Source: Methylobacterium currus
GTDB lineage: Bacteria; Pseudomonadota; Alphaproteobacteria; Rhizobiales; Beijerinckiaceae
DNA: 64,000 nt
NCBI RefSeq assembly: GCF_003058325.1
Contig: NZ_CP028844.1
Span: 846,001 to 910,000, forward strand
Reading direction: 5' to 3'
The translations under genes were made by a program, and so were the position numbers. The notes under the pieces are model-generated. The model saw only the letters and a list, made by a program, of their open reading frames with translations, ran no database searches and was not told where the DNA came from. Below are positions 16,084 through 24,774 of the stretch, piece after piece. Each line of letters begins with the position of its first letter. The first letter of the stretch is position 1.

Positions 16084-18183
16084 ATGCTACAATTTGCGGT
16101 CGATACGGGTGGCACCTTCACCGATCTCATCGTCCGGGAGGCGGATGGGTGCGCGCGCATGTTCAAGGCGCCGACGACGCCGGCCGATCCGATCGCGGGC
16201 GTGCTCGACGTGCTCGGGGTGGCGGCGGGCGAGTACGGCCTGACGCGCGCCGACTTCCTGGGACGGGGCGTGCGCCTCGTCCACGCGACGACGCACGCGC
16301 TCAACGCCGTCGTCACCGGGACCACGGCGCGCACGGCGCTGATCGTCACCGCCGGGCATCCCGATATCCTGACCCTGCGGGAGGGCGGCCGCGACCAGCC
16401 GTTCAACTTCGCGATTCCCTATCCCGAACCCTACATCCCCCGGAACCTGACCTTCGAGATGCCGGGCCGGATCCTCGCCGACGGCAGCATTCTGACGGAC
16501 CTCGACGAGGCGGCGGCACGCGCCGTCATCGCCGAGGTGGCGCGGGCGGAGGTCGAGGCGGTGGCGGTCTGCCTGCTGTGGTCGATCGCCAACCCTGTCC
16601 ACGAGCGGCGCGTCGGGGCGCTTCTGGCCGAGTGCCTGCCCGGCCTGCCGGTCACGCTCTCCCACGCGATCAACCCGGCGATCCGCGAGTTCCGGCGCGC
16701 CTCCTCGGCGGCGGTCGACGCCTCGCTGAAGCCCATGATGGCGGTCTACATGCGCCATCTCGAATCCCGCCTGAAGGAGGCCGGCTTCCACGGGCGGACG
16801 CTCGTGGTGACCTCGCAGGGCGGCGTGATCGATGCGGCGGACGCCGCCGCCGCCCCGATCCACATCCTGAATTCCGGCCCCTCGATGGCGCCGGTGGCCG
16901 GCCGCTACTTCGCCGCGCTCGACGAGGGGGTCGACGACGTGATCGTCGCCGATACCGGCGGCACGACCTACGACGTGAGCCTCGTCCAGCGCGGCGAGAT
17001 CCCGGCGACGCGCAACACCTGGATCGGACCGCCCTATCGCGGGGTCATGATCGGCTTCCCCTGGGTCGACGTGAAGAGCGTCGGGGCGGGCGGCGGCTCG
17101 ATCGCCTGGATCGACGAGGGCGGGCTGTTGCGGGTCGGGCCCCGCAGCGCCGGCGCCGTGCCCGGGCCCGTGGCCTACGGGCGCGGGGGGACCGAGCCCA
17201 CCGTGACCGACGCCTCGCTGGCGCTGGGCCATCTCGATCCCGGCACGTTCCTCGGCGGCGCCATGCGGCTCGACCGCGACGCCGCCCGGGCCGCCCTCGC
17301 ACAGCGGATCGCCGCGCCCCTCGGCTGCTCGGTGGAAGAGGCCGCGGACGCGGTGCTGACCGTGGCGACCGAGAACATGGTCCAGGCCATCCTCGACATC
17401 ACGGTCAACCAGGGGGTCGATCCCCGCAACGCCGTGCTGATCGGCGGCGGCGGCGCGGCCGGGCTGAACTCGGTGCGGATCGCCCGCCGGCTCGGCTGCC
17501 GGAGCCTGCTCGTTCCCCAGGTCGGCCCGGTCCTGTCCGCGGCGGGCGCCGTCATGTCCGACCTCAGGGCCGATTTCCGCGCGGCGTTCTTCACCCGCTC
17601 CACCGCCTTCGATGCCGCGGGGGCCGACGCCGTGCTGGCCGAACTCACGGACAAGGCGAAGGCCTTCATCGCCGGGCCGGGCGCGGGCTCGATCGAGGCG
17701 CAGATCCGCTACGCCGTCGAGGCGCGCTACGCCACCCAGGTCTGGGAGATCGAGGTCCCGCTGCGGGACAGCCTGCTCGCCGGGCCCGAGGCGCTCGCGG
17801 CCTTCGTGGCGGATTTCCATGCCCGCCACCGCGCCCTGTTCTCGTTCGAGGATCCGACCTCGGCGATCGAGATCATCGGCTGGTCGGCCGAGGCGCGCTG
17901 CCGCCTCAACCGGGACAACCATATCCGCATCGGCGCGGCCGGCGCCGAGCCGGGACAAGGAACGGGGCAAGGGGAGGGGCCCGCGACCCGCCGCGCCTAT
18001 TTCGGCGGCGCCGGCTGGGTCGAGACCCCGGTCCACGCCTTCGACCGGCTCGAGCCCGACCGGGAGATTCCCGGGCCCGCGATCGTCGAGAGCCGGCTGA
18101 CGACGATCGTCGTCGAGCCCGGCGCCATCTTCCAGGGGCGGCCCTCCGGCAGCCTGTCCGTCAGATTCGGGGAGCAGCCATGA
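16084..18183 (+). CDS. Hydantoinase/oxoprolinase family protein, HyuA-type subunit
   Basis: The 699-residue subunit begins MLQFAVDTGGTFTDLIV, the phosphate-binding loop of the ASKHA fold that binds ATP. It continues with the hydantoinase_A core: HATTHALNAVVTGTTARTALIVTAGHPDIL, VTSQGGVIDA, HILNSGPSMAPVAG, DTGGTTYDVSLV and VGAGGGSIAW. Such enzymes open cyclic amides (hydantoins, 5-oxoproline, caprolactam) with ATP, or carboxylate acetone-type ketones. The start at 16084 is the only Met directly before the ASKHA motif. It overlaps hyuB by ATGA, as expected for two subunits of one enzyme. Confidence 0.88.
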   Translation: MLQFAVDTGGTFTDLIVREADGCARMFKAPTTPADPIAGVLDVLGVAAGEYGLTRADFLGRGVRLVHATTHALNAVVTGTTARTALIVTAGHPDILTLREGGRDQPFNFAIPYPEPYIPRNLTFEMPGRILADGSILTDLDEAAARAVIAEVARAEVEAVAVCLLWSIANPVHERRVGALLAECLPGLPVTLSHAINPAIREFRRASSAAVDASLKPMMAVYMRHLESRLKEAGFHGRTLVVTSQGGVIDAADAAAAPIHILNSGPSMAPVAGRYFAALDEGVDDVIVADTGGTTYDVSLVQRGEIPATRNTWIGPPYRGVMIGFPWVDVKSVGAGGGSIAWIDEGGLLRVGPRSAGAVPGPVAYGRGGTEPTVTDASLALGHLDPGTFLGGAMRLDRDAARAALAQRIAAPLGCSVEEAADAVLTVATENMVQAILDITVNQGVDPRNAVLIGGGGAAGLNSVRIARRLGCRSLLVPQVGPVLSAAGAVMSDLRADFRAAFFTRSTAFDAAGADAVLAELTDKAKAFIAGPGAGSIEAQIRYAVEARYATQVWEIEVPLRDSLLAGPEALAAFVADFHARHRALFSFEDPTSAIEIIGWSAEARCRLNRDNHIRIGAAGAEPGQGTGQGEGPATRRAYFGGAGWVETPVHAFDRLEPDREIPGPAIVESRLTTIVVEPGAIFQGRPSGSLSVRFGEQP

Positions 18184-19922
18184 GGGGACCGGCCATGACG
18201 AGCACCATCGCGATGGACGGCGTGACGCTGGCGCTGATCAACAGCCGGCTCGAAGGGGTCGTGCGCAAGATGGCGAACACGCTGCTGCGCACCGGCCGCT
18301 CGGGCGTGCTGAACATCGCCCGCGATTTCTCCTGCTGCCTGCTGACCGCCGAGGCGGAGCTTCTCGTCGCCAACGAGGCCCTGCCGATCCACACCCTGTC
18401 CGGCCCGGACATCATGGCGCGCAGCATGACGGCCTTCCACCCGGACCTGCGCCGGGGCGACGCCTTCCTCAACAACTCGCCCTATCACGGCTGCAGCCAC
18501 GCCGCCGACCACACGATCCTGATGCCGGTCGTCGACGACGAGGGCCGCCACCGCTTCACCGTCCTGTGCAAGGCCCACCAGGCCGATATCGGCAACTCGC
18601 TGCCGACGACCTATCACGGCACCGCCCGGGACGTGTACGAGGAAGGCGCCCTGATCTTCCCGGGCATCAAGGTCCAGTCCGGCTACGCGATCGACCCGGA
18701 TGTCGAGCGGATGTGCCGCCTGCGCATCCGCGTGCCGGACCAGTGGTGGGGCGATTTTCTCGCCATGAACGGCGCGGCCCAGATCGGCGAGCAGGAGATG
18801 CTGCGGCTGGCGGCCGAGATCGGCTGGGACACGCTCGACCGCTTCGCCCGCGACTGGCTCGATTACAGCGAGCGCCGGATGATCGCGGCGATCCGGACCC
18901 TGCCGGGCGGCGAGACGAGCGCGGTCTCGGTCCACGACCCGATCCCCGGCACCCCCGCCGAGGGCATCGCGGTCCGGGTCGCGGTGGCGATCGACCCCGA
19001 GGCCGCCCGCATCCGCGTCGACCTGACGGACAACATCGATTGCCTGCCCTGCGGCCTCAACCTCTCGGAGGCCTGCGCGCGGACCTCGGCGATGATCGGC
19101 GTGTTCAACGCCATCGATCCCGGCGTGCCGAAGAATGCGGGTTCGTTCCGGCGCCTCGACGTGAGCTTGCGGGAGAACTGCGTCGTCGGGATCCCCCGCC
19201 ACCCGACCTCGACCTCGGCCGCGACCACCAACCTCGCCGACCGCGTCGCCAACGGCGTCCAGCGGGCCATCGCCGAACTCGCCGACGGCATCGGCCTCGC
19301 CGAATGCGGCGCCGGCCTGCCGGCCTCGACCTCCGTCGTGTCGGGCATCCATCCCGAGACCGGACCCTTCATCAACCAGCTCTTCCTGGGCCTCACCGGC
19401 GGTGCGGCGGCGGCGCGGACGGATGCGTGGCTCACCATCTGCCATGTCGGCAATGCCGGGCTGTGCAGCGTGGACAGCGTCGAGCTCGACGAGCAGCGCC
19501 AGCCCCTGGTGGTCCATGCGCGGCGCCTCCTGCCGGACACCGAGGGCGCCGGCGCCCAGGTGGGCGCCCGCTCCTGCGAGGTGGAGTTCGGCCCGGTCGG
19601 ATGCACCATCAGCGCCGCCTATGTGAGCGACGGCGAGGCGAACCCGCCCCAGGGGGTCCGCGGCGGCCTGCCCGGCCACGCCGCGTCGCAGAGTCTCGTC
19701 GATGCCGAGGGGCGGGTGTCGCGGCTGCCGAACTGCGCGCAGGTGACGGTCCGGCCCGGCGAGCGGATCCGGTCGGTCTCGACGGGCGGCGGCGGCTACG
19801 GCGATCCGCGGCGGCGCGACCCGGACCTCGTGCGCCGCGACGTGGCGGCGTTGCGCATCAGCCCGGAGCGGGCCCGGACGGTCTACGGGGTCGAGGTCGT
19901 GGAGACGCCCCGGCCCGCGTGA
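18180..19922 (+). CDS. Hydantoinase B/oxoprolinase family protein, HyuB-type subunit
   Basis: The 580-residue second subunit is recognisable from LINSRLEGVVRKMANTLLRTGRSGVLNIARDFSC, the metal-site block FLNNSPYHGCSHAADHTILMPV, AHQADIGNSLPTTYHGTARDVYEEGALIFPG, and the C-terminal STGGGGYGDPRRRDPDLVRRDVA. With HyuA it should form an ATP-dependent hydrolase of a cyclic amide or a related carboxylase. Start ATG 18180 overlaps the hyuA stop; ATG 18195 is an alternative. It is the last gene of the unit and faces the convergent GntR gene. Confidence 0.88.
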   Translation: MRGPAMTSTIAMDGVTLALINSRLEGVVRKMANTLLRTGRSGVLNIARDFSCCLLTAEAELLVANEALPIHTLSGPDIMARSMTAFHPDLRRGDAFLNNSPYHGCSHAADHTILMPVVDDEGRHRFTVLCKAHQADIGNSLPTTYHGTARDVYEEGALIFPGIKVQSGYAIDPDVERMCRLRIRVPDQWWGDFLAMNGAAQIGEQEMLRLAAEIGWDTLDRFARDWLDYSERRMIAAIRTLPGGETSAVSVHDPIPGTPAEGIAVRVAVAIDPEAARIRVDLTDNIDCLPCGLNLSEACARTSAMIGVFNAIDPGVPKNAGSFRRLDVSLRENCVVGIPRHPTSTSAATTNLADRVANGVQRAIAELADGIGLAECGAGLPASTSVVSGIHPETGPFINQLFLGLTGGAAAARTDAWLTICHVGNAGLCSVDSVELDEQRQPLVVHARRLLPDTEGAGAQVGARSCEVEFGPVGCTISAAYVSDGEANPPQGVRGGLPGHAASQSLVDAEGRVSRLPNCAQVTVRPGERIRSVSTGGGGYGDPRRRDPDLVRRDVAALRISPERARTVYGVEVVETPRPA

Positions 19923-19957
19923 GCCGCATGGGGCCCGCCGGAGGCGGGCGCAGGGCT

Positions 19958-20055
19958 GTCCGGGCAGAATCGCTTCACAAGCAAGTGCGGGATCTCTTCT
20001 CCCACACGGGAGAGGGGGCAGCGCTCCTTCGTTCCTGGACAGTCCTGCATCGAGC
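19958..20055. repeat. Palindromic repeat between convergent hyuB and gntR
   Basis: Outer parts GGGCTGTCCGGGCAG and TCCTGGACAGTCCTGC are roughly inverted, and an inner hairpin TCTCCC-ACAC-GGGAGA lies at about 20001-20016. The right half (GGGAGAGGGG, then TTCGTTCCTGGACAGTCC) resembles the end of the mdcB repeat (11621-11665). It may also end transcription from both sides. Confidence 0.5.
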
Positions 20056-20073
20056 CGCGAGAGGCGGTGATCG

Positions 20074-20811
20074 TCAGTCCTTCAGGACCTTCGCGATCTC
20101 CTCGAAGGCCCCGATCAGGTCGGCCCGCAAGGCAGACTCCGCCGCGTCCGGGTCGTTCCTGGCCAGGGCGTCGAGCATCTGCCGGTGCTCGATCGCGGTA
20201 TCGCCGTGATCCGGGATGTGGCTGACGAATTCGTGCAGCATCGGGCCGATCCGCAGCCACAGGCCCTCGATCGTCGTCATCAGCAGCGGCGAGCCGGCGA
20301 GCCGGTAGATCTCGAAGTGGAACCGGAAGTTGGGCGCCAGCGAGCGGCCCCGGTTCGCGGTCGGATCGCGCAGCACCGCCTCGTATTGCGCGTTCAGCGC
20401 CCGGAACGCGGCCAGGTTCTCGTCGGTCGCGACCTGGGCGGCGCGGCGGATCGCGAAGCCTTCGAGCAGCAGGCGGATGTCCAGGATCTCGCGGAACTCG
20501 CCGCGGGTCGGAGCGGTGACGAAGAAGGCGCTCTTGTTGCGGGAGGCGAGCACGCCCTCCGCCTCCAGCTGCTTCAGCGCCTCGCGGACCGGCGTCGAGC
20601 TGACCCCCATCGCCTTCGACAGGGAGCGCGAGGTGACCGCGTTCCCGGGCAGGATCATCCCCGACATCAGCCCGACCCGGATCGCGTCCTGGACGCGGCG
20701 GGACAGGGAGACGGACGGATCATCCGCCAGGGGAGGGAGCGTGGGCGCGTGGCCGGGCTTGCGACCCGCGCCGGGCCGCCTGATCCTCTGTCCTTCCGCC
20801 GGTTTCGGCAC
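20074..20811 (-). CDS. GntR-family (FadR/FCD) regulator, probable control gene of the HyuAB-BKACE regulon
   Basis: The product has about 245 residues: a winged helix with VQDAIRVGLMSGMILPGNAVTSRSLSKAMGVSSTPVREALKQLEAEGVLASRNKSAFFV, then an FCD helical ligand domain with the metal-type residues of FRFHFEIYRLAGSP and IEHRQMLDAL. GTG at 20811 (GGAG about 8 nt upstream) gives the usual family length; ATG at 20892 would add 27 residues. It stands between the two units that share the palindrome TCTGANNNNKCAGA, so it is the natural candidate to bind it. The ligand is unknown. Confidence 0.85.
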   Translation of the reverse strand: MPKPAEGQRIRRPGAGRKPGHAPTLPPLADDPSVSLSRRVQDAIRVGLMSGMILPGNAVTSRSLSKAMGVSSTPVREALKQLEAEGVLASRNKSAFFVTAPTRGEFREILDIRLLLEGFAIRRAAQVATDENLAAFRALNAQYEAVLRDPTANRGRSLAPNFRFHFEIYRLAGSPLLMTTIEGLWLRIGPMLHEFVSHIPDHGDTAIEHRQMLDALARNDPDAAESALRADLIGAFEEIAKVLKD

Positions 20812-20941
20812 GCGACGCGCTCCATTTTCTTGTTCTGATCGTCCGTCGTGTTCGGGCCGGCCGACTGCCGGCGGATCGATGCAACGTGGCAAGCCGAGGC
20901 GTCCGCCATGGTTCCCGCGGGCGCGGGGGTCTCTCAGCAGG

Positions 20942-20970
20942 TTTCGCGAAAGCCGTCACGGGTTTCGCGA
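20942..20970. promoter_or_regulatory. Repeated TTTCGCGA sites upstream of the GntR gene
   Basis: TTTCGCGAAA at 20942-20951 (palindromic) and TTTCGCGA at 20963-20970 are 21 bp apart, two helical turns, within the upstream region of the gntR gene. They could be an autoregulatory site. They do not resemble the TCTGANNNNKCAGA motif. Confidence 0.35.
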
Positions 20971-21081
20971 CAGAAACCTGTGACACAGCATACATCCGAG
21001 GGGCGGCGCGCCGGCTCGCCGAGGCAGGCCCGCGGGGAGGCCGCAACGGCCTGCCCGCCCGTGACCACCGCCCCGGCCGGC

Positions 21082-21849
21082 TCACATCCCCGCGGTGAAG
21101 CCCTCGTCCGCCAGGATCGTCGTGCCGTGGATGGCCTTGGCCGCGTCGCTCACCAGGAAGGCGATCAGGCCCGCCATGTCCGCTGCCTCGGAATAGGTCC
21201 TGCCGCTCGGCGTCCGGGCGGTCATCGCGTCGAGGAACGGCTTCAGCTCCGGCTTCGTGCGGATGTCCTCGTTGATCGGGGTCGCGGTGTTGCCGGGGGC
21301 GATCGCGTTGATCCGGATCCCCTGCGGCGCGAGCTCGAGGGCGAGCGAGCGCGTCAGCATGGCGATCGCCGCCTTCGTGGCGCAATAGACCGCGTAGGGG
21401 TTGAGGCCCATGAAGGCGGCGCAGGACGACACGTTGACGATCGCCCCGCCGCCGCCGCGCTTCATCAGCGGGACCGCCTGGCCGATCGCGAAGATCGTGC
21501 CCTTGAGGTTGATGTCGATCATCCGGTCGATCTCCGCCGCCGGCGTCGCATCGATCGGCGTCGGGTAGAACACCCCGGCCGAGTTCACCAGGATGTCGAG
21601 ACGGCCATGCGCCTCCTCGACCGCCCGGAACAGCCGGGCCAGCGCGGCGGCGTCGGTCACGTCGGCGACCTCCGCGAAGGCGCGGCCTCCCGCGTCGACG
21701 ATCGCGTCGGCGACCCCCGCGGCCTTGTCCCGGCTCGCGCTGGCGATCACCCCGACCGTCGCGCCGTCCTCCGCCAGCCGCCGCGCGGCGGCCTCCCCGA
21801 TCCCCTGGGTACCCCCGAGAACGACCGCGATCCGTCCGTCCAGCGTCAT
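21082..21849 (-). CDS. SDR-family NAD(P)-dependent oxidoreductase
   Basis: A 255-residue classical SDR: VVLGGTQGIGEAAARRLAEDGATVGVIA holds the nucleotide motif, LVNSAGVFYP replaces the usual NNAG by NSAG, VNVSSCAAF has the catalytic serine and YCATK the YxxxK. The C-terminus TTILADEGFTAGM is normal for the family. The start at 21849 has GGGGAGAG just upstream; the longer frame would cross the operator. The promoter region holds a TCTGANNNNKCAGA-type site at 21890-21903, linking it to the divergent hydrolase-transporter unit and to the HyuAB unit. Confidence 0.87.
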   Translation of the reverse strand: MTLDGRIAVVLGGTQGIGEAAARRLAEDGATVGVIASASRDKAAGVADAIVDAGGRAFAEVADVTDAAALARLFRAVEEAHGRLDILVNSAGVFYPTPIDATPAAEIDRMIDINLKGTIFAIGQAVPLMKRGGGGAIVNVSSCAAFMGLNPYAVYCATKAAIAMLTRSLALELAPQGIRINAIAPGNTATPINEDIRTKPELKPFLDAMTARTPSGRTYSEAADMAGLIAFLVSDAAKAIHGTTILADEGFTAGM

Positions 21850-21889
21850 ATCCGCTCTCCCCGGCGGCCCCGCCGCCGCATGCTCTAAT

Positions 21890-21903
21890 TTTGATATTTC
21901 AGA
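21890..21903 (-). promoter_or_regulatory. Operator-like palindrome upstream of the minus-strand SDR
   Basis: TTTGATATTTCAGA matches TCTGANNNNKCAGA at all but one position and lies 41 bp from the SDR start. It is the third promoter region carrying the motif. Confidence 0.55.
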
Positions 21904-22026
21904 TATATCCATGCCCCGAAACGGGGCGCAAGGCGAATTTTTCGTGGCCGGCGATCCGGACCCGCCCGGTCCCGATGCGGCGCGATCCTCCGCCGGAACG
22001 GAAGCCGTCACGGGGTCGTTCCCCCC

Positions 22027-22055
22027 TTGACACTATCTGAAACAGCAGAATTATG
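22027..22055 (+). promoter_or_regulatory. Promoter of the hydrolase-ABC transporter unit with operator in its spacer
   Basis: TTGACA at 22027-22032 and ATTATG at 22050-22055 are 17 bp apart, and the palindrome TCTGAAACAGCAGA (22036-22049) fills most of the spacer. A protein bound here would block RNA polymerase directly. The position also rules out ATG 22053 as the translation start. Confidence 0.65.
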
Positions 22056-22091
22056 AGGAGATGCCCCAGGGGCAACGAGGTGATGTCACCC

Positions 22092-23393
22092 ATGACGACG
22101 CCATGCCGTGCACCGGACCCGACGAGACCCGGAATCGATCGGCCTCCTCCTCTCGCGCGGACCGGCGACGATCGCGCGGCGACGCCGGAGCCGTCGGTCC
22201 CCGTGGCGTCCGTCGACCTGCTCGCGCAGCTGGAGGCCGGGACCTGCCACGAGGCCTTCGTGCCGCTGCGGGATGTCTTCCTCGACAATTTCGCGCGCCG
22301 CTCGGAGGTCGGGGGCGCCGTCGCCGTCTACGTGGACGGCGCCTGCCTGGTCGACCTGTGGGCGGGCCGCGTGGTCAGGGACCAGAAGCCGTCCGGGCCC
22401 TGGCAGGCGGACACGATCATCCGGATGATGTCGATCAACAAGGCGATGACGGCGCTCTGCGCGCACCGCCTCGCCGATCAGGGGCTCCTCGACTACGACG
22501 CCCCGGTCGCGCGGTACTGGCCGGATTTCGCGCAGGCCGGCAAGGGCGCGATCACGGTCCGCCAGCTGATGAGCGGGTTGGCGGCGCTCGTCTATCCGGA
22601 CGAGGTCCCGGCCGGCAGCGCCTATGACTGGGACCGCGTGGTCGAGGGGCTGGCCCGGCAGGCACCGAACTGGCCGCCGGGGACGCGGGGCGCCTATCAT
22701 TCGAGCACCTACGGGCATCTCGTCGGCGAGCTGGTGCGCCGCGTCTCCGGGCGGCGTCCCTCGCAGGTCTTCGCGGAGGAGATCGGGCGCCCCTTCGGGA
22801 TCGACTACCATTTCCGCGTCGCGCCCGGGGACCGGGCCCGGGTGAGCGAGGTCCTGAGCAACCCGGGCAGCACGACCTACAGCGCCATCGCGCGCGGCGG
22901 CGAGACCAAGCTCGGGCGGGCCTGGCGGATCCTGCCGGACCTCGACCCGGCCGCCCGGGACCGCCCCGAGGCGCTGGGGGTCGAGATGCCGTCCGGCTTC
23001 GGGCGCGGGAATGCCCGCGCCATCGGCAAGCTGTTCGCGATCCTGGGCGAGGGCGGCCGGTGGGAGGGGAGGACGCTCGTCTCCGAGCGGGCGATCCGGG
23101 CGATGAGCACCCTCGCTTGGGACAATGTCTGCCCGCTGACCGATCGTTCGTATCGCTACGGGATGGGCATGTTCCTGAACACGCCCGGCCTGGTGCCGAT
23201 GGGGCCGAACCCGGCGGCGTTCGGGCATCCGGGTGCCGGCGGCGCCATCGGCTTCTGCGATCCGCGCGCGCGCCTCGCCTTCTCCTACTGCACCGCCTTC
23301 ATGTGCGAGGGCGCCGGGGTCGGGGAGCGCTGCGAGGCGCTCATCCGGGCCGCCTTCGAGGGCCTCTCGCGCTTCCGGGGAGGGCGCGCATGA
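22092..23393 (+). CDS. Serine hydrolase, class C beta-lactamase / EstB-like fold
   Basis: The protein has about 433 residues. The nucleophile motif SxxK is seen in MMSINKAMTALCAHRL, the YxS/N-type tyrosine in YHSSTYGHLVGELV, and the HxG in FGHPGAGGAIGFCDP. This set is typical of the beta-lactamase family members that act as esterases, amidases or D-aminopeptidases rather than as resistance enzymes. No signal peptide is evident, which argues for a cytoplasmic catabolic role. ATG 22092 follows GAGGTGA at good spacing; 22083 and 22053 are possible but less likely. It overlaps the permease gene by ATGA and shares the regulon operator. Confidence 0.85.
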   Translation: MTTPCRAPDPTRPGIDRPPPLARTGDDRAATPEPSVPVASVDLLAQLEAGTCHEAFVPLRDVFLDNFARRSEVGGAVAVYVDGACLVDLWAGRVVRDQKPSGPWQADTIIRMMSINKAMTALCAHRLADQGLLDYDAPVARYWPDFAQAGKGAITVRQLMSGLAALVYPDEVPAGSAYDWDRVVEGLARQAPNWPPGTRGAYHSSTYGHLVGELVRRVSGRRPSQVFAEEIGRPFGIDYHFRVAPGDRARVSEVLSNPGSTTYSAIARGGETKLGRAWRILPDLDPAARDRPEALGVEMPSGFGRGNARAIGKLFAILGEGGRWEGRTLVSERAIRAMSTLAWDNVCPLTDRSYRYGMGMFLNTPGLVPMGPNPAAFGHPGAGGAIGFCDPRARLAFSYCTAFMCEGAGVGERCEALIRAAFEGLSRFRGGRA

Positions 23394-24130
23394 GCCTCGA
23401 CTACGCCTTCGACTTCGAGGCCGTCGCGGCCCATGCCGACCTGCTGGCCGCCGGGGCCTGGACGACCGCGCTCGTCACCCTCGTCTGCTGCTGCGGTGGC
23501 TTCGCGATCGCGGTGGCCTGCAACGCCCTGCGGCACGGCGGTAGGGCCCCGCTGCGCCTCGCCATCGGCCTCTACGTCGATGCGGTGCGCAACACCCCGT
23601 TCCTGGTGCAGCTGTTCTGTCTCTATTTCGGCGTGTCGTCGCTCGGCTGGCGGATCGACGCGCCGCTGACCGCCTGCTGCGCATTGTCCCTGTATAGCGG
23701 CGCGTACCAGACGGAGATCCTGCGAGGTGCCCTCGACGGCCTGCCGCGCGCGCAGCAGGAGGCCGGGGAGGCCCTCGGCCTCTCCGACCGCCAGGTCTTC
23801 CTGCGCCTCCTCCTGCCCCAGGCGGTCGAGGTGGCGCTCCCCGCCCTCAAGTCGCAGCTAGTGCTGACGCTGATGGCCACCAGCATCGTGTCGGTCATCT
23901 CGGTCCACGAGCTGAGCCACGCCTCGGCCGAGATCTCGACCGAGACCTATCGCAGCTTCGAAGCCTACCTGACCGCGTCCGCGATCTACCTCGCGATGGT
24001 GATCGCCCTGCGGATGTCGCTGTCCCTGATCGCGGCCGGCCTGTTCCTGCGCAGCCGGCGCCGCGTGGCCGGCGGGCTGCGGGCGGCGGCGGAGATTCTC
24101 GTCCGCCGCAAGGGGAGCCTGCCGGCATGA
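23390..24130 (+). CDS. Polar amino-acid-type ABC transporter permease
   Basis: This 246-residue inner-membrane permease of the HisMQ/GlnP type has several hydrophobic helices (for example ALVTLVCCCGGFAIAVACNAL). The cytoplasmic EAA loop that contacts the ATPase is EAGEALGLSDRQVFLRLLLPQAVEVALPAL. DAVRNTPFLVQLFCLYFGV is typical of the family. It is paired with the next permease gene, which it overlaps by ATGA. Confidence 0.9.
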   Translation: MSLDYAFDFEAVAAHADLLAAGAWTTALVTLVCCCGGFAIAVACNALRHGGRAPLRLAIGLYVDAVRNTPFLVQLFCLYFGVSSLGWRIDAPLTACCALSLYSGAYQTEILRGALDGLPRAQQEAGEALGLSDRQVFLRLLLPQAVEVALPALKSQLVLTLMATSIVSVISVHELSHASAEISTETYRSFEAYLTASAIYLAMVIALRMSLSLIAAGLFLRSRRRVAGGLRAAAEILVRRKGSLPA

Positions 24131-24774
24131 GACCGTTCGGATGGTCAGACCTCCTCCTGCTCCTCGACGGCGCGCTCTGGACGCTCGTCCTGTCGGGGAT
24201 CGCGATCACCGGCGGCGGGGCGGCGGGCTTCGTGCTCGCGCTGATGCGGTCGTCGCGGCTGCCGCTCCTGTCCTGGCCGGCCGCCTTCACCATCGAGGTC
24301 GTGCAGGGCATCCCCCTGCTGATGCTGCTGTTCCTGAGCTTCTTCGGGCTCGCGCTCCTCGGCGTGAACCTGTCGCCCCTGGTGGCGGCGGGGTTCGGCC
24401 TGACCCTCAACGCGGCGGCCTTCCTGGGCGAGATCTGGCGCGGCGCGATCCAGGCGGTCGCCGAGGGCCAGCGGGAGGCCGCGGCCGCGCTCGGCCTCAC
24501 CGCCTGGCAGACCCTGCGCCACGTCGTCCTCCCGCAGGCGGCGCGCCGGTCGCTCTCGGCGACGGTCGGGTTCCTGGTCGCGCTGATCAAGCACACCTCG
24601 CTCGCCTCCGTCCTCGGCTTCGTCGAGCTGACCCGCCGCGCCCAGCTGATCAACAACGTCACTTTCAAGCCGTTCCTGGTCTTCGGGATGGCGGCGCTCT
24701 TCTACTACCTGATCTGTAGCCCGCTGACCCGCGCCAGCGCTCACCTGGGGGCTCGCTTCGATGGCACTCGTTGA
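24127..24774 (+). CDS. Polar amino-acid-type ABC transporter permease
   Basis: The 215-residue second permease has the EAA loop EAAAALGLTAWQTLRHVVLPQAARRSL and the family block EVVQGIPLLMLLFLSFFGLALLG. It probably forms a heterodimer with the preceding permease. The last 14 bp overlap the ATPase gene, so all importer genes are translationally coupled. Confidence 0.9.
   Translation: MRPFGWSDLLLLLDGALWTLVLSGIAITGGGAAGFVLALMRSSRLPLLSWPAAFTIEVVQGIPLLMLLFLSFFGLALLGVNLSPLVAAGFGLTLNAAAFLGEIWRGAIQAVAEGQREAAAALGLTAWQTLRHVVLPQAARRSLSATVGFLVALIKHTSLASVLGFVELTRRAQLINNVTFKPFLVFGMAALFYYLICSPLTRASAHLGARFDGTR

Noticed and set aside
16087..18036. A 649-codon minus-strand frame over the HyuA gene
   Set aside because: Arg/Asp/Gly-rich composition without motifs; the plus strand encodes an intact ASKHA-type HyuA.
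22092..23393. An antibiotic-resistance beta-lactamase
   Set aside because: Although the fold motifs match class C, no signal peptide is visible and the gene is coupled to an importer and catabolic regulon, so an esterase or amidase is the better call.
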